From Gonocerus acuteangulatus (lineage: Eukaryota > Arthropoda > Insecta > Hemiptera > Coreidae): 64,000 nt of DNA. The first letter of the stretch is position 1; each line of letters begins with the position of its first letter. The stretch is taken from assembly GCA_946811695.1 (NCBI GenBank), contig OX328125.1, positions 111,747,467 through 111,811,466 of the forward strand, read 5' to 3'. Shown piece after piece: positions 22,008-32,200 of the stretch. A model generated the notes under the pieces. It did not search any database. It was not told where the DNA came from and saw nothing but the letters and a program-made list of their open reading frames with translations. The translations under genes were made by a program, and so were the position numbers.

Positions 22008-24372
22008 TCTATATATATAAAAATCACGTGTCTGTCTGTTTGTCTGTTTGTTTGTTCCTTATACAAATCCACACCGTTTGACCGATTTTGACCAAACTTG
22101 GAATAATGGTAGGTCTTGATAAGAGAAATCTTCTAGGCTAAGTCAAAAACGTCTACCAGCTGTCTGTCTGTATGTTTGTCCCTTATACAAATCCACACCG
22201 TTCGTCCGATTTTGACTAAACTCGGTACACATGTGGATCTTAATCTGAGAGTGTCGTAGGCTTAGTCAAAAACGTCTACCAGCTGTCTGTCTTTATGTTT
22301 GTCCCTTATACAAATCCACACTCACAGCTCACTATTCTAGTTCTCCTAGATTTTTCAAAAGCATTTGATACCGTAGACCATCAAATCCTCCTCACCAAAC
22401 TCCATTCTCTTTCCTTTTCCAACAGTGCCATTAGCTGGTTCCAATCCTTTCTATCCAATCGATCCCAATACGTGTCATCCCCGACAGCAATCCTTCTAGC
22501 CCTCTTCCTCTTTCGCGTGGTGTACCCCAGGGCTCCTCGTTATCCCCAACTCTATTTTCTGTTTACATCAATGATCTTCCTCTTTCCATAGTTCATTCCA
22601 AGTTTCATCTTTACGCTGACGATACACAAATCTACCTATCCTTTAAGCCCTCTTTGCTACGAGATGCTGTAGACAAGCTGCAAGTAGATCTTAATAACAT
22701 CAATGCTTGGGCCGCAGCTAATAAGTTTTCCCTGAATCCAGACAAATCCAAAGCCATTGTTATAGGCTCCCAATCCCTCATAAGTTCCACTTTCCCTTTT
22801 CCAGCCCTTTACCTTAACAGCATCCCTATAAAATATTGTAAATCAGTTAAAAATCTTGGGATCATATTTGATCAGAACCTTTCCTGGAAAAATCATATTT
22901 CCCAAATTTCCCGTCGGTCCATATTTATCCTTAGACAGCTCAACCTCTCCCGCCATCTCCTGCCAACAAAGACCCGTCAACTCCTCGTAACTTCCCTATT
23001 ATTCCCCCAGTTTGACTATGGTTGTTTGGTGTACGGTGGACTTTCTGGCGATCTCGAGGCAAAACTTAAACGCCTCATGAACTGTTTCATTCGTTTTATC
23101 CTCGGGATCCCCAGAGACTCCCACATATCACATTTCTACCAGGAGCTAAATTGGCTATTCCCTCTTTATCGTCGTCAGTACTTCCTCGGCTCAGTCCATT
23201 ACCAAGTAATTCAATCCCGTAGACCTTCTTATATTTTTCAACTTTTTAAATTTAAATCCAAAGGTTCACTCCCGTAACACCCGATCTCGTCCTTCCGATC
23301 TTTATATTCCTTCCCACCGAACAGCAATATTCGAAAAATCATTCGTCACCCGTGCTACCTCGCTATGGAATTCCTTACCTCTGTCTGTCCGCCATTCTAC
23401 CAACCTAGAAACCTTTAAATCCCGACTCTTCCACCACCTTCTATCCCTCCAAGTTTTACCCAACACCTAGTCTATATTGAAGCTGTACACTATATATTGA
23501 TACTGATAGCACTTATAAGTTTTCAAGTTTATACGTAAAATTCAAAATTATTTTATAATTTCAAAATTATTCCTATGGGAATTCTGTCCAGGAATAAGAA
23601 TAAAACTTTTCATTCATTCATTCATTCATACACACCGTTTGACCGATTTTGACCAAACTCGGTACATATGTGGATCTTAATCTGAGGAGTGTCGTAGGCT
23701 AAGTGAAAAACGTCTACCAGCTGTCTGTATGTATGTTTGTCCCTTATACAAATCCACACCGTTCGTCCGATTTTGACTAAACTCGGTACACATGTGGATC
23801 TTAATCTGAGGAGTGTCGTAGGCTAAGTCAAAAACGTCTACCAGCTGTCTGTCTGTATGTTTGTCCCTTATACAAATCCACACCGTTCGTCCGATTTTCA
23901 GCAAACTTGGAATAATGGTAAATCTTGATACGGCGATTGCCATAGGCTAGGTCAAAATGGCTACCATCTGTCTGTCTTTATGTTTGTTCTTTATACAAAC
24001 CCACACCGTTTGATGGATTTTGATCAAACTGGGCACACAGGTTGGTCTTGATCAGGGGAGTGTCATAGGCCAGTTCAAAAACGTCTACCAGCTGCTGTCT
24101 TTATGTGCTTTTTTTTTTTTTTTAAATAAAAATCCACACTGTTAGACCGATTTTTACCAAACTTGGCATACATGTATGTCTTGATACGGGGGGGGGGGGT
24201 GTTATAGGTTAGGTCAAAGTCGTCTAGGACTCCCAGTTGGGAGGCCACGGGTTCGTAAAAGTTACAGATTCGTGTTATTTGATTTTAATAATACTTATTT
24301 GGTTTCTAATTTATTTAGGCTTTTCTATATGTAGAAAGTAGGTGTAGCATGACACGCCGGGAAACTGCTAGT
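22008..24372 (+). mobile_element. non-autonomous Helitron with a LINE insertion
   Basis: Starts TCTATATATATAAAAATCAC after an A and ends GGGAAACTGCTAGT before a T, which matches the TC...CTAGT termini and A/T insertion site of Helitrons. Inside are about eight tandem diverged units with TTATACAAATCCACACCGTT and CCGATTTTGACCAAACT, a typical Helitron filler. There is no Rep/helicase. A second, shorter relative lies on the minus strand at 49195-49659. Confidence 0.65.
22319..23628 (+). pseudogene. LINE reverse transcriptase fragment inserted in the Helitron
   Basis: Reverse transcriptase blocks in order: LDFSKAFDTVDHQILLTKLH, then in a shifted frame the GVPQGSSLSP block (near 22520) and the catalytic YADDTQIYLSF (near 22613). 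A further frame (22654-23277) carries ANKFSLNPDKSKAIVIGSQS and VKNLGIIFDQNLSWKNHI, and a last part ends in SLWNSLPLSVR and NLETFKSRLFHHLL. It ends with AATAAAACTTTTCATTCATT, a (CATT)n tail at about 23612-23628. The Helitron unit is interrupted at ATCCACA / CACCGTTTGACC. At least two frameshifts and loss of the endonuclease make it dead. Superfamily CR1/Jockey-like. Confidence 0.8.
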
Positions 24373-24589
24373 TCTTTATATGAATACATCTGGTAATATT
24401 ATACATGATACAATATGAGGGTTCTGTGCTCAAGGTCTCCCAACTTCATCCTGGATTCACGCCAGAAAGACGCACAGATGACGTTGAAAAGGGCCTACCC
24501 AAGCACCTATCAGTGGCTGGAGTCTAAGAGATATCGGTGAGCCACAGACAGTGACGCACTTGAAGGAAGAGAAAGCTAACACTTCACTT

Positions 24590-24860
24590 GGTCACTGCAG
24601 CAGATCTCTGGGCCACTGCCTTCTGAGTCACCTCGGTGGAGAAAGTGGATGAGTGACGCTGGATAGGGAGAGGACTTTGATAACTGGATAGCTTGGCGAG
24701 GAACGTTGGAATCTGGATAATACAACATCTTTAACGAGTGCGATATTGAGGTCTTTATGGAGTTTGAGGTTGGAAACGTAGAAGGGAGTATGGACTATTG
24801 TTTTTAAGACCTTGGATTGAAATGTTTGGTTACGCCTAATGTTTAGGAAGCTGGATAATA
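24590..24860 (-). pseudogene. Jockey-like LINE, C-terminal remnant
   Basis: The minus strand reads FQSKVLKTIVHTPFYVSNLK, LHKDLNIALVKDVV and, further on, LRRQWPRDLL. These are the end blocks of Jockey-clade reverse transcriptase ORFs. Stops and drift in between. Confidence 0.65.
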
Positions 24861-25739
24861 TATCTTTATCGAGTGGGGTATTGGGATATATAAATTCTAT
24901 GCCAATCTATGTAATAATAATAAGAGTTTGAGAATAAGATTTTGTAGGTATCTCTTTAAGTGCTGCTAAAATTAAACAATATCACTGGAATTGTATAAAA
25001 TAAATTAAGCAATATCACTGGAATTGTATAAAATAAATTAAAAATAATTTAATTTTAATTATAAAGAAAATATGTTATTAATGAAATATTATATAGAGTG
25101 AATCTTATTTAGAATGATGTCATTAAGGGATATATAATTTATTATTGATATGAATGATTTTTTTTTATGTGCAAACATTAATTTAATAAAATTTATTTAA
25201 AAGAGATTTTTGTTTCAAATAAATGTATATCAACTTGCTTATAAGGCTTAATTTATTTTAGAAGGATTTTCTTGTATTTTAAGTTATGTAGAAATGTAGT
25301 AATAATCCTACGATAAATGCGTGTCTAATACGCATTGGTTGGTACACTTTTTCTTTTCATTACCCTAGTCTTTTGTTTAACCAATTCGGCATTATAGTGT
25401 TAATTTATAAACAAAGATTGTATTTCCATTCCAGATTTGTAAATATCTTAGGTGTTAGGTTTAAGATTATTGATATTATTGTTACTAGATTATATCAATT
25501 AACACTAGTAAACTAATACAATTATGTAGTAACCCCCTCCCCATGCTAAAAGATCCTAATCTTGTAAGCATTAAAATAAATAAAATAAGTGCTGCTCATC
25601 TCCAGAGAACGCCAGGAGGCACCAAGTCACAGTTCCTCCCTCGAAAGTTCGGCCAACTTAGATAAACTAGATCTTCGGATGGACCTTTCATCAGTTTTGG
25701 TTGTCCAATCAAAACTTCCTAAGGTTCAAGTTGTAAGAA
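24861..25739. other. no gene recognised
   Basis: Very AT-rich; contains a short tandem duplication near 24970-25035 (AATATCACTGGAATTGTATA). Confidence 0.4.
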
Positions 25740-25835
25740 ATTTGTTAGCGCGGTTCCTCCCTCCCCCATAGGGAGGAACCCCGCTTATAAGGTTGATACA
25801 ATGAAACAATCCGGAAGTGCCGACTAGAAAATTTT
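25740..25835 (-). repeat. GGAGGAACCGCG repeat, copy 2
   Basis: Inverse of 19066-19150; a second GGAGGAAC block within it forms a local hairpin (CCTCCCTCCCCCATAGGGAG). Confidence 0.6.
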
Positions 25836-25880
25836 GCGTTTCAGAACCCCTAGAGACCGAAAATGATGGTGGTTCAAATT

Positions 25881-25902
25881 TGTATATATATATATATGTA
25901 TA

Positions 25903-25961
<59 letters not shown>
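25881..25961. repeat. (TA)n microsatellite
   Basis: About 38 TA units with one TATTTATA interruption. Confidence 0.95.
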
Positions 25962-25965
<4 letters not shown>

Positions 25966-27070
25966 CTGTTCGCTCTCTAGCTCGAAGACGAATGGTCCGA
26001 TTTTGATGAAATTTGGTACAAAAATCCGTCGTCCAATTTGAAAGGTCAAGTTCGTTAACCAGCGAAATCCGCCTACCGGAAGATGGCGTTTGGGGCGAAA
26101 TTCGCGCAAAAAAAATCGTAACGCTTACGTTTTTGAGTTCATAAGCTTGTAAGTACTCGTTTTATATGATTCCTGGGCTAGGAAAACGAATGAAACCATT
26201 TTCAAGGCGATAGCTTTAACCGTTTTTGAGAAAATTGGAAAAATATTTTTTGAATACCGTTTTTGGTTTGGGTACTTAGAATCATGGGATTCAGTTGAAA
26301 CTTTATCTGCATGTTCTACTTTCATTAAAACTAATATGTTGAAAGTTTTGTTACGTTTGGAGTTAAGGAAGGGTTAGAATAAAATATTTTATGAACAGAC
26401 ATGAAAAGTTTTGGGAAGTTCGTATACTTTCATTAATATCTCGAACACGGTTGGGAAATCGTGGTAAGTGGATAGAAACTATTTGAAAGCTTACTAAATT
26501 CTCTACAAAAAATATTCTAAAACTATTTTTGATTAGGTTATGTCAATCGGAGAAATAAGTGCTTAAAACTTCAAATACGTCTGTTTTGTTCTTATGAACG
26601 GGTTTTTGTCGTTCTTGTTGTAATTTTTGTCTCTTTCCCTTCGTTTTTTATTGCTTTTTAGTTTTGTAATTTCTTATGTTGCGAAAATTTTGTGTGTAAA
26701 ACAGGATATGAAAAATGAGGCCAATTTTCTGTTGCTAGAAATAATATAAATTTTGGGAACTTTCTTTAATATCTCGAAAACTGTTGAGAATTTTGGTAAA
26801 CGGAAGAATACCATTAGAAAGCTTATTAAATGCTCTACATAAAAGGTTCTAATGAAAGTTTTGATTAGGCGATGTCAATCGGAGAAATAAGAGCTTAAAG
26901 CTTTAAAGTAATTGATTTCGCTTATTCAAAGTGTTCTTTTCGCCTGTATTTTATTCCTTGTTATTTTTTAATTGCTTATAGTTGGATAATGTATTCGAAA
27001 ATAAAACAGGTTAAGTAAAATAACAAAAACAATTTATTGTTAGAAATATAGATTTCCAAGATTCCAAGAC
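25962..27070. repeat. non-coding filler with diverged ~330 bp units
   Basis: 26440-26580 and 26770-26905 are related (ATATCTCGAA, CATTAGAAAGCTTATTAAAT type, GATGTCAATCGGAGAAATAA). A third copy lies at 29028-29150. Opens with TCCGATTTTGATGAAATTTG, a word common in Helitron-type filler. No coding domain. Confidence 0.5.
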
Positions 27071-27109
27071 CTTGCAACTAGCGGGACGGTTTCTATTGTT
27101 GCCGACCCT

Positions 27110-27326
27110 TCCAGGTAAGATTGTATATCCTACCTTTCAAGACTGGTGGAACCAAAATATAACTGTCAGGGTTCGGTCACAGCTACTTAATAAAACTACA
27201 TTTTATCGTAAAAATGGTATTATTGTGCCGACGTTTCGGCTTGAACTTCAAGCCTTCATCAGGGCTGTAAATACAAGTAGGACATATTTAACAATAATAT
27301 ATGCACATATCTATGTAAATATACCT

Positions 27327-27394
<68 letters not shown>

Positions 27395-27550
27395 GGCATA
27401 TACACATACACATATACACGCACACATATGTACATATATATGCCCACATACATACACATATGGGGTATGTATTATTAAGTAGCAGTGACCGAACCCGGAC
27501 AATCCCTACCTTGCATCATCAACGGTCAACGATCTCCTCTCAACAAAATA
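27110..27550. mobile_element. hammerhead element: inverted pair around (TA)n
   Basis: A minus copy (27110-27300) and a partial plus copy (27470-27550, AAGTAGCAGTGACCGAACCC then CATCATCAACGGTCAACGAT) flank the TA tract 27330-27386. The plus part matches 45615-45700. Confidence 0.65.
27217..27274 (-). ncRNA. hammerhead ribozyme-like motif
   Basis: Minus strand: GUAUU, GCC, CUGAUGA, stem II GGCUUG/CAAGCC with loop AAGUU, GAAA, CGUC, GGC, AAUAC. Stem I is GCC/GGC plus an internal loop plus GUAUU/AAUAC. Compared with 45545-45603, where the distal stem is GUUUU/AAAAC, one base pair has flipped on both strands, a compensatory change. ACGU is a self-complementary stem III; predicted cleavage follows GUC. 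Confidence 0.72.
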
Positions 27551-29460
27551 ATAACTGCTTCTATTTTAATCTTTCGAAATTAGACTAGGGATAAGAACGG
27601 AACCGCGCTAAGATGAGGCAGTTCCTGCGAGTCGGACTTTTTTGTTATAAAGAGCCTAGTCCCACTTTATAAGTAGTTCCAAGTATTTTGGTAAAAGGAT
27701 CGCAGATCCTATTGTGATATCTTTCTACGATTCAAATTGTAAGTCACTCCAAAGCTATAGGATACCATTAGCAATCCTACAGCCGTGACCTTCAAAACAC
27801 GCCTTCCATCATTACTGCAGACAAAAATAGAATAACTCCGAAGGCCTTGTGGAGAACAACAAGACGAGGAGATGAATTATATCGGACAGGAGAGAGGCCT
27901 CGAGTAGAAATATTTATGAATAAATGCCCCATGTGGTTTTCGTTATTTGCAGCAGTTGGAACTCGTAAACTCTTTTAGTATCATAATAATGGAATCATGA
28001 ATGTTGAATTCCACGTGTTCCCTATCTCAATCAATAAGTAGGAAACCCGCTTATGGCACCAAACTAAGGATTAATGCTCAATTCTGGGCGTATTTGGGAA
28101 CTAAATTCGGGGGGGGGCTGACTAGGAGCACTTGGAGATTTGGGTGGTATGAAATACTAATAACCTACAACTTGGAATAGTTAACCAACTGAAACGCTAT
28201 TACTAGCGAAAAAGTTGCGAATTATATAGTCAAGAAAATGGAGAAAAAATTATCGAAATCGGTTGACATCTTCCGTTCGCGCATTGGTTTCGGAATTTGA
28301 CAAAATATGAAAAAACTTCCTTTTTGCGATTTTTTTAAATAGGTGATTTCGTAATATAATAGTTTGTAACGTCTTCAGACAGAGCCTAATAACATTGTGT
28401 TTTAGTTAGGTTTAGATCAGTTGATATCTTTCAATCTTGCGCTGGGCCTAAAATTTGCCAAAACATTGAAAATTTCACATTTTTAAGAGTTGTTTTATGT
28501 ATCTTTAATATACTTTTTTTTTAATCGTAACAGTTACCGTGTTTTTATTTTTGAACATAAGAACATTATTATGGTGTGAATAAATTAATATCATCCGGCT
28601 CCACAATGACCCCAATGCTGCAGAAGAACAGTACCTCAAAAAAGATAGTTAGGCCTATGACATGCTGGGTAATAACAGTAACATCGGGCAGAGTACATTT
28701 CCACTTGTTACATATTTAATGATGTTGGCAGCCAAAAAAACTGCCTAAATACTTGTCTGATTTACAAAAATGTTTTCACTAACCAGCAGAATCCACCAAC
28801 CAGAACATTGCTTTTTTGGAGCAATTCGCGCATAACAAGTCTTGTTGCTTACGTTATTGCGTTGACAGGCTTATATATTCACTTTTATGGGTAAATGGGG
28901 GTAGAAAATCCAATAAAACTATTTTAAAGGGCACATTTATAACCTTTTTTCGAGAAAAATGGATTAAATTAAAGAATTTTCGTTTTGTTTCTCCAGAATG
29001 ACGCTGAACATTTTTCAATAACATAGATATTTCAATAACGGTTAAGAAATCGTGGTAAGTGAAAGGCAACCATTCGAAAGCTCACTAAATTCTCTATGAA
29101 AACGGTTCTTAAGGAATGTTTGATAAGATAATCTTAACTGGAAGTGTTGATCTTGTCCCTTTGAATGTTTTATTGTCCCAATTTATCTTTAATTAGGTTT
29201 AATACTAAAATAAGTTTGTCAGTAAAACGAGGCATTATCATTTATCATTTGAATGCACCGTTTCATAGCGAATTGCATTTTTGTACGGTACTTTTCAATA
29301 GAGTGCAATGTAAAACTTGTTTAAACAATTTTCATAGAAGAGTAGATTTATTTATACGCGAGGTTTAGACATTTTACCCGAAATGTTTGAAGCGCATAAA
29401 CTTAAATAAGAGTTTTAAACCTTTCAGCAAAATATTTTGGCTTGGTATATACCTAATATT
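27551..29460. other. no gene recognised
   Basis: Holds an inverse copy (28150-28210) of the 9430-9485 repeat, a G-run near 28110 and the third copy (29028-29150) of the 26.5 kb filler unit. Confidence 0.4.
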
Positions 29461-29469
29461 TTCGAATAC

Positions 29470-30300
29470 AAGGTATGGTTGGGATTCGGCTAGGAGAAAA
29501 AACGTCAGACCTTCAGGAAGAAATCTGTATTTGGACGTTTCGGCTGCACTTTGGCAGCCTTCCTCCCTCCCCCCTCCCCCCCTAGGCATTCTCTAGTGTT
29601 GAAGAAGGCTGCCAAAGTGCAGCCGAAACGTCCAATACAGATTTCTTCCTGAAAGTCTGACGTTTTTTCCTCCTAGCCGAATCCCAACCATATCTTGTCT
29701 TCGAGGTCTTCCTCCCTCCCCCCCCCTAGGCATTCTCTAGTGCTGAAGAAGGCTGCCAAAGTGCAGCCGAAACGTCCAAATACAGATTTCTTCCTGAAAG
29801 TCTGACGTTTTGTCCTCCTAGCCGAATCCCAACCATACCTTGTCTTCGAGGTCTTCCTCCCTCCCCCCCCCCTAGGCATTCTCTAGTGCTGAAGAAGGCT
29901 GCCTAAGTGCAGCCGAAACGTCCAAATACAGATTTCTTCCTGAAAGTCTGACGTTTTTTCCTCCTAGCCGAATCCCAACCATACCTTGTCTTCGAGGTCT
30001 TCCTCCCTCCCCCCCCCCCCTTTAGGCATTCTCTAGTGTTGAAGAAGGCTGCCAAAGTGCAGCCGAAACGTCCAAATACAGATTTCTTCCTGAAAGTCTG
30101 ACGTTTTTTCCTCCTAGCCGAATCCCAACCATACCTTGTCTTCGAGGTCTTCCTCCCTCCCCCCCCCTAGGCATTCTCTAGTGCTGAAGAAGGCTGCCAA
30201 AGTGCAGCCGAAACGTCCAAATACAGATCTCTTCCTGAAAGTCTGACGTTTTTCTCCTAGCCGAATCCCAACTATACCTTGTCTTCGTATCTCTGCAACG
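29470..30300 (+). mobile_element. tandem array of ~145 bp hammerhead-bearing units (retrozyme-like)
   Basis: One inverted partial unit is followed by five direct units at spacings of about 144-150 bp. Each has GAAGAAGGCTGCC, GCAGCCGAAACGTCC, GAAAGTCTGACG, TAGCCGAATCCCAACCAT, a CCTCCCTCCCCCC tract and TAGGCATTCTCTAGTG. Small tandem units with a hammerhead each are the layout described for metazoan retrozymes; there is no ORF. Confidence 0.7.
29743..29776 (+). ncRNA. hammerhead-like core in array unit 2 (also units 1, 3, 4, 5)
   Basis: CUGAAGA, stem II GGCUGC/GCAGCC with loop CAAAGU, then GAAACGUC. Units 3 (29889-29922) and 5 (30184-30217) keep the same core. Units 1 (29599-29632) and 4 (30039-30072) have UUGAAGA, which should abolish cleavage. 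The inverted unit at 29534-29560 keeps stem II and GAAA but lost the CUGANGA side. Stem I is weaker here than in the copy at 27217. Confidence 0.5.
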
Positions 30301-32184
30301 GCTAACTATCTCCATCTCCACTACCTAATATTTTCCGTTAGATGTTGTTATAAATATCTGTGCTTTTTAAATGTTTGAATATTGTGTCCATGCGGTAATC
30401 TCCTAGGAGTTCTGACAAGTCAATGGGGGAATCAAGCTTTTGTCTTATATGACTGTGATAGAAATTTCTTGTGGTAGAGAGTGAGTTAATCTAAATTTCA
30501 CTTGGTATTTTTTTCTATGTACCACTTTTTCCAGGTTTGTAATCCTGTAAAAACTAATTTTTCCGCTAATTTTTTCATCTCACGACACAGAAGAGAGGGA
30601 AATGTGGTCATTTTAAATTTAAATGCGACCGCTACATTCTTTTTCTATCATATTAACGGGATAATTATTTTTCCAGAATATCTCCACACATATTTAGCTC
30701 TGACCCATATTTTTATAATCTAAAGTTATATAATTGTTGAGATGTTTCTTCAGACAACAAATCCCCCTGAAACTTATTCCGCAAGATGGTTTACGTGAAA
30801 TAGAGAACATATTCTTGGATATAATTCTATTAGCATATCACGGTAGATGAGGTTAGGAATGGAGGCGTGAAGGACACGCAACACTTGTTCCGTGTAAATT
30901 CTTGTTTCACAAACATAAACATTGCGTATTTGTGTATATCGTCCCTACCGTGTCAAAATATTGAATATGAAAAATCACGTGTTTCAGATTCGATGCTCTT
31001 GGATTGTGGACGATACGGCTTGTCGAAAATTTCCATAACCACCCAGTTTAGAATAACCGTTAATGCCTTAAATAAAGTTTGGAATAAGACCATTTTTCAA
31101 TATATTAATTCGTCAAAGTATCGCATAAGTTTGTTGGCTAGTATGCTCCGATTTTCATATTCGATATTTTGACATGGTAGGGACGGCATATAGGCGGCAT
31201 TTGTGCGTTGCTCTCCTGTAATCTGTTCCCAGACCATCTGATGCTACGGATGAGGTACTCCCTCGAACCAATGTGGTCCCTGTAGACCAAATCTTTAACG
31301 AGTCCCCGTTCTAAGAAATCCAAGGGCGATAGGTCTGAAGATTGAGCCGATCTGATTTCGATCGAAGCGTTAGGTCGATAGCATTAATTAGGTCGAGATG
31401 ATTTCTAGGATACCTGTACGGTCGCCAACCATGAATCTAGCAACAGGTGTATTGAATCTAGCAACAGGTGTATTGAATCTACTCTCCAGATGGTTCTTTA
31501 TCAAGGGTGATAGTCACTTTGTAATTTGTGCATGTGTGATTGAATTTATCTGAACAATTTATTCTGCTCATTCTATATATCGTCCAGCTTACTGACGATG
31601 CGTCTGGCAAACCGTGAATTGAGGTTAATGTAATCACACAACGTGCATCCACGCGATTGGCGAGTGAGTTTTATGAGTCCTCACCTCCCATAAAGTAAAT
31701 TTGTAAAATGGATGTGCTTCGTATGGCAATGTTCCCACTTTGTGTTAAACTTGGTCTTTGATTTTGAATGTTAAATAAAATTGTTGACCATTTGCAGCAT
31801 TATGACTCACTGTTTCCGTTGCTCCGAACGATGTCATCTGGAAACATGAAACTTTTGACTATAACTAAATTTTATGATTAAAAAAAGTACTAATATTGTT
31901 ATTATAAAATAGGGATTGGTAGTAGAAGGTTGAAAATTTAGGGTTATGTATTTTTTTTAATGCCAAAACACAAAATAAATAAAACCTTTTGTCCAAAAAG
32001 TAAAAAAAGTTTAGTTTTTGTTTTTTTTTTTTTGCTTTTTTTTTTTGTTTTAAATATTTATTTCATTTATTCTCCATTACATGTATACTCTTTAAATTGT
32101 GGTTCTAGCGATTTTTAATTATTTGTTCTATTACTTTCATTTAAATATAAGTACAAAACCTCTTTTTATGTATTGATGAGTCTA
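30301..32184. other. upstream region / probable 5'UTR intron of the GMC gene
   Basis: No repeat dominates. Noted: an inverted repeat of about 30 bp (30942-30971 and 31158-31187, CGTCCCTACC..) and a 24 bp tandem duplication (31431-31477, GAATCTAGCAACAGGTGTAT). Promoter and first exon of the following gene were not located. Confidence 0.4.
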
Positions 32185-32196
32185 TATTTGTTGCAG
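32183..32196 (+). promoter_or_regulatory. 3' splice acceptor of a 5'UTR intron
   Basis: A pyrimidine-rich tract ends in TTTGTTGCAG four bases before the ATG. The paralogue at 62180 has the same TGTTGCAG one base before its ATG, so this intron is likely ancestral to both. Confidence 0.6.
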
Positions 32197-32200
32197 GGAA

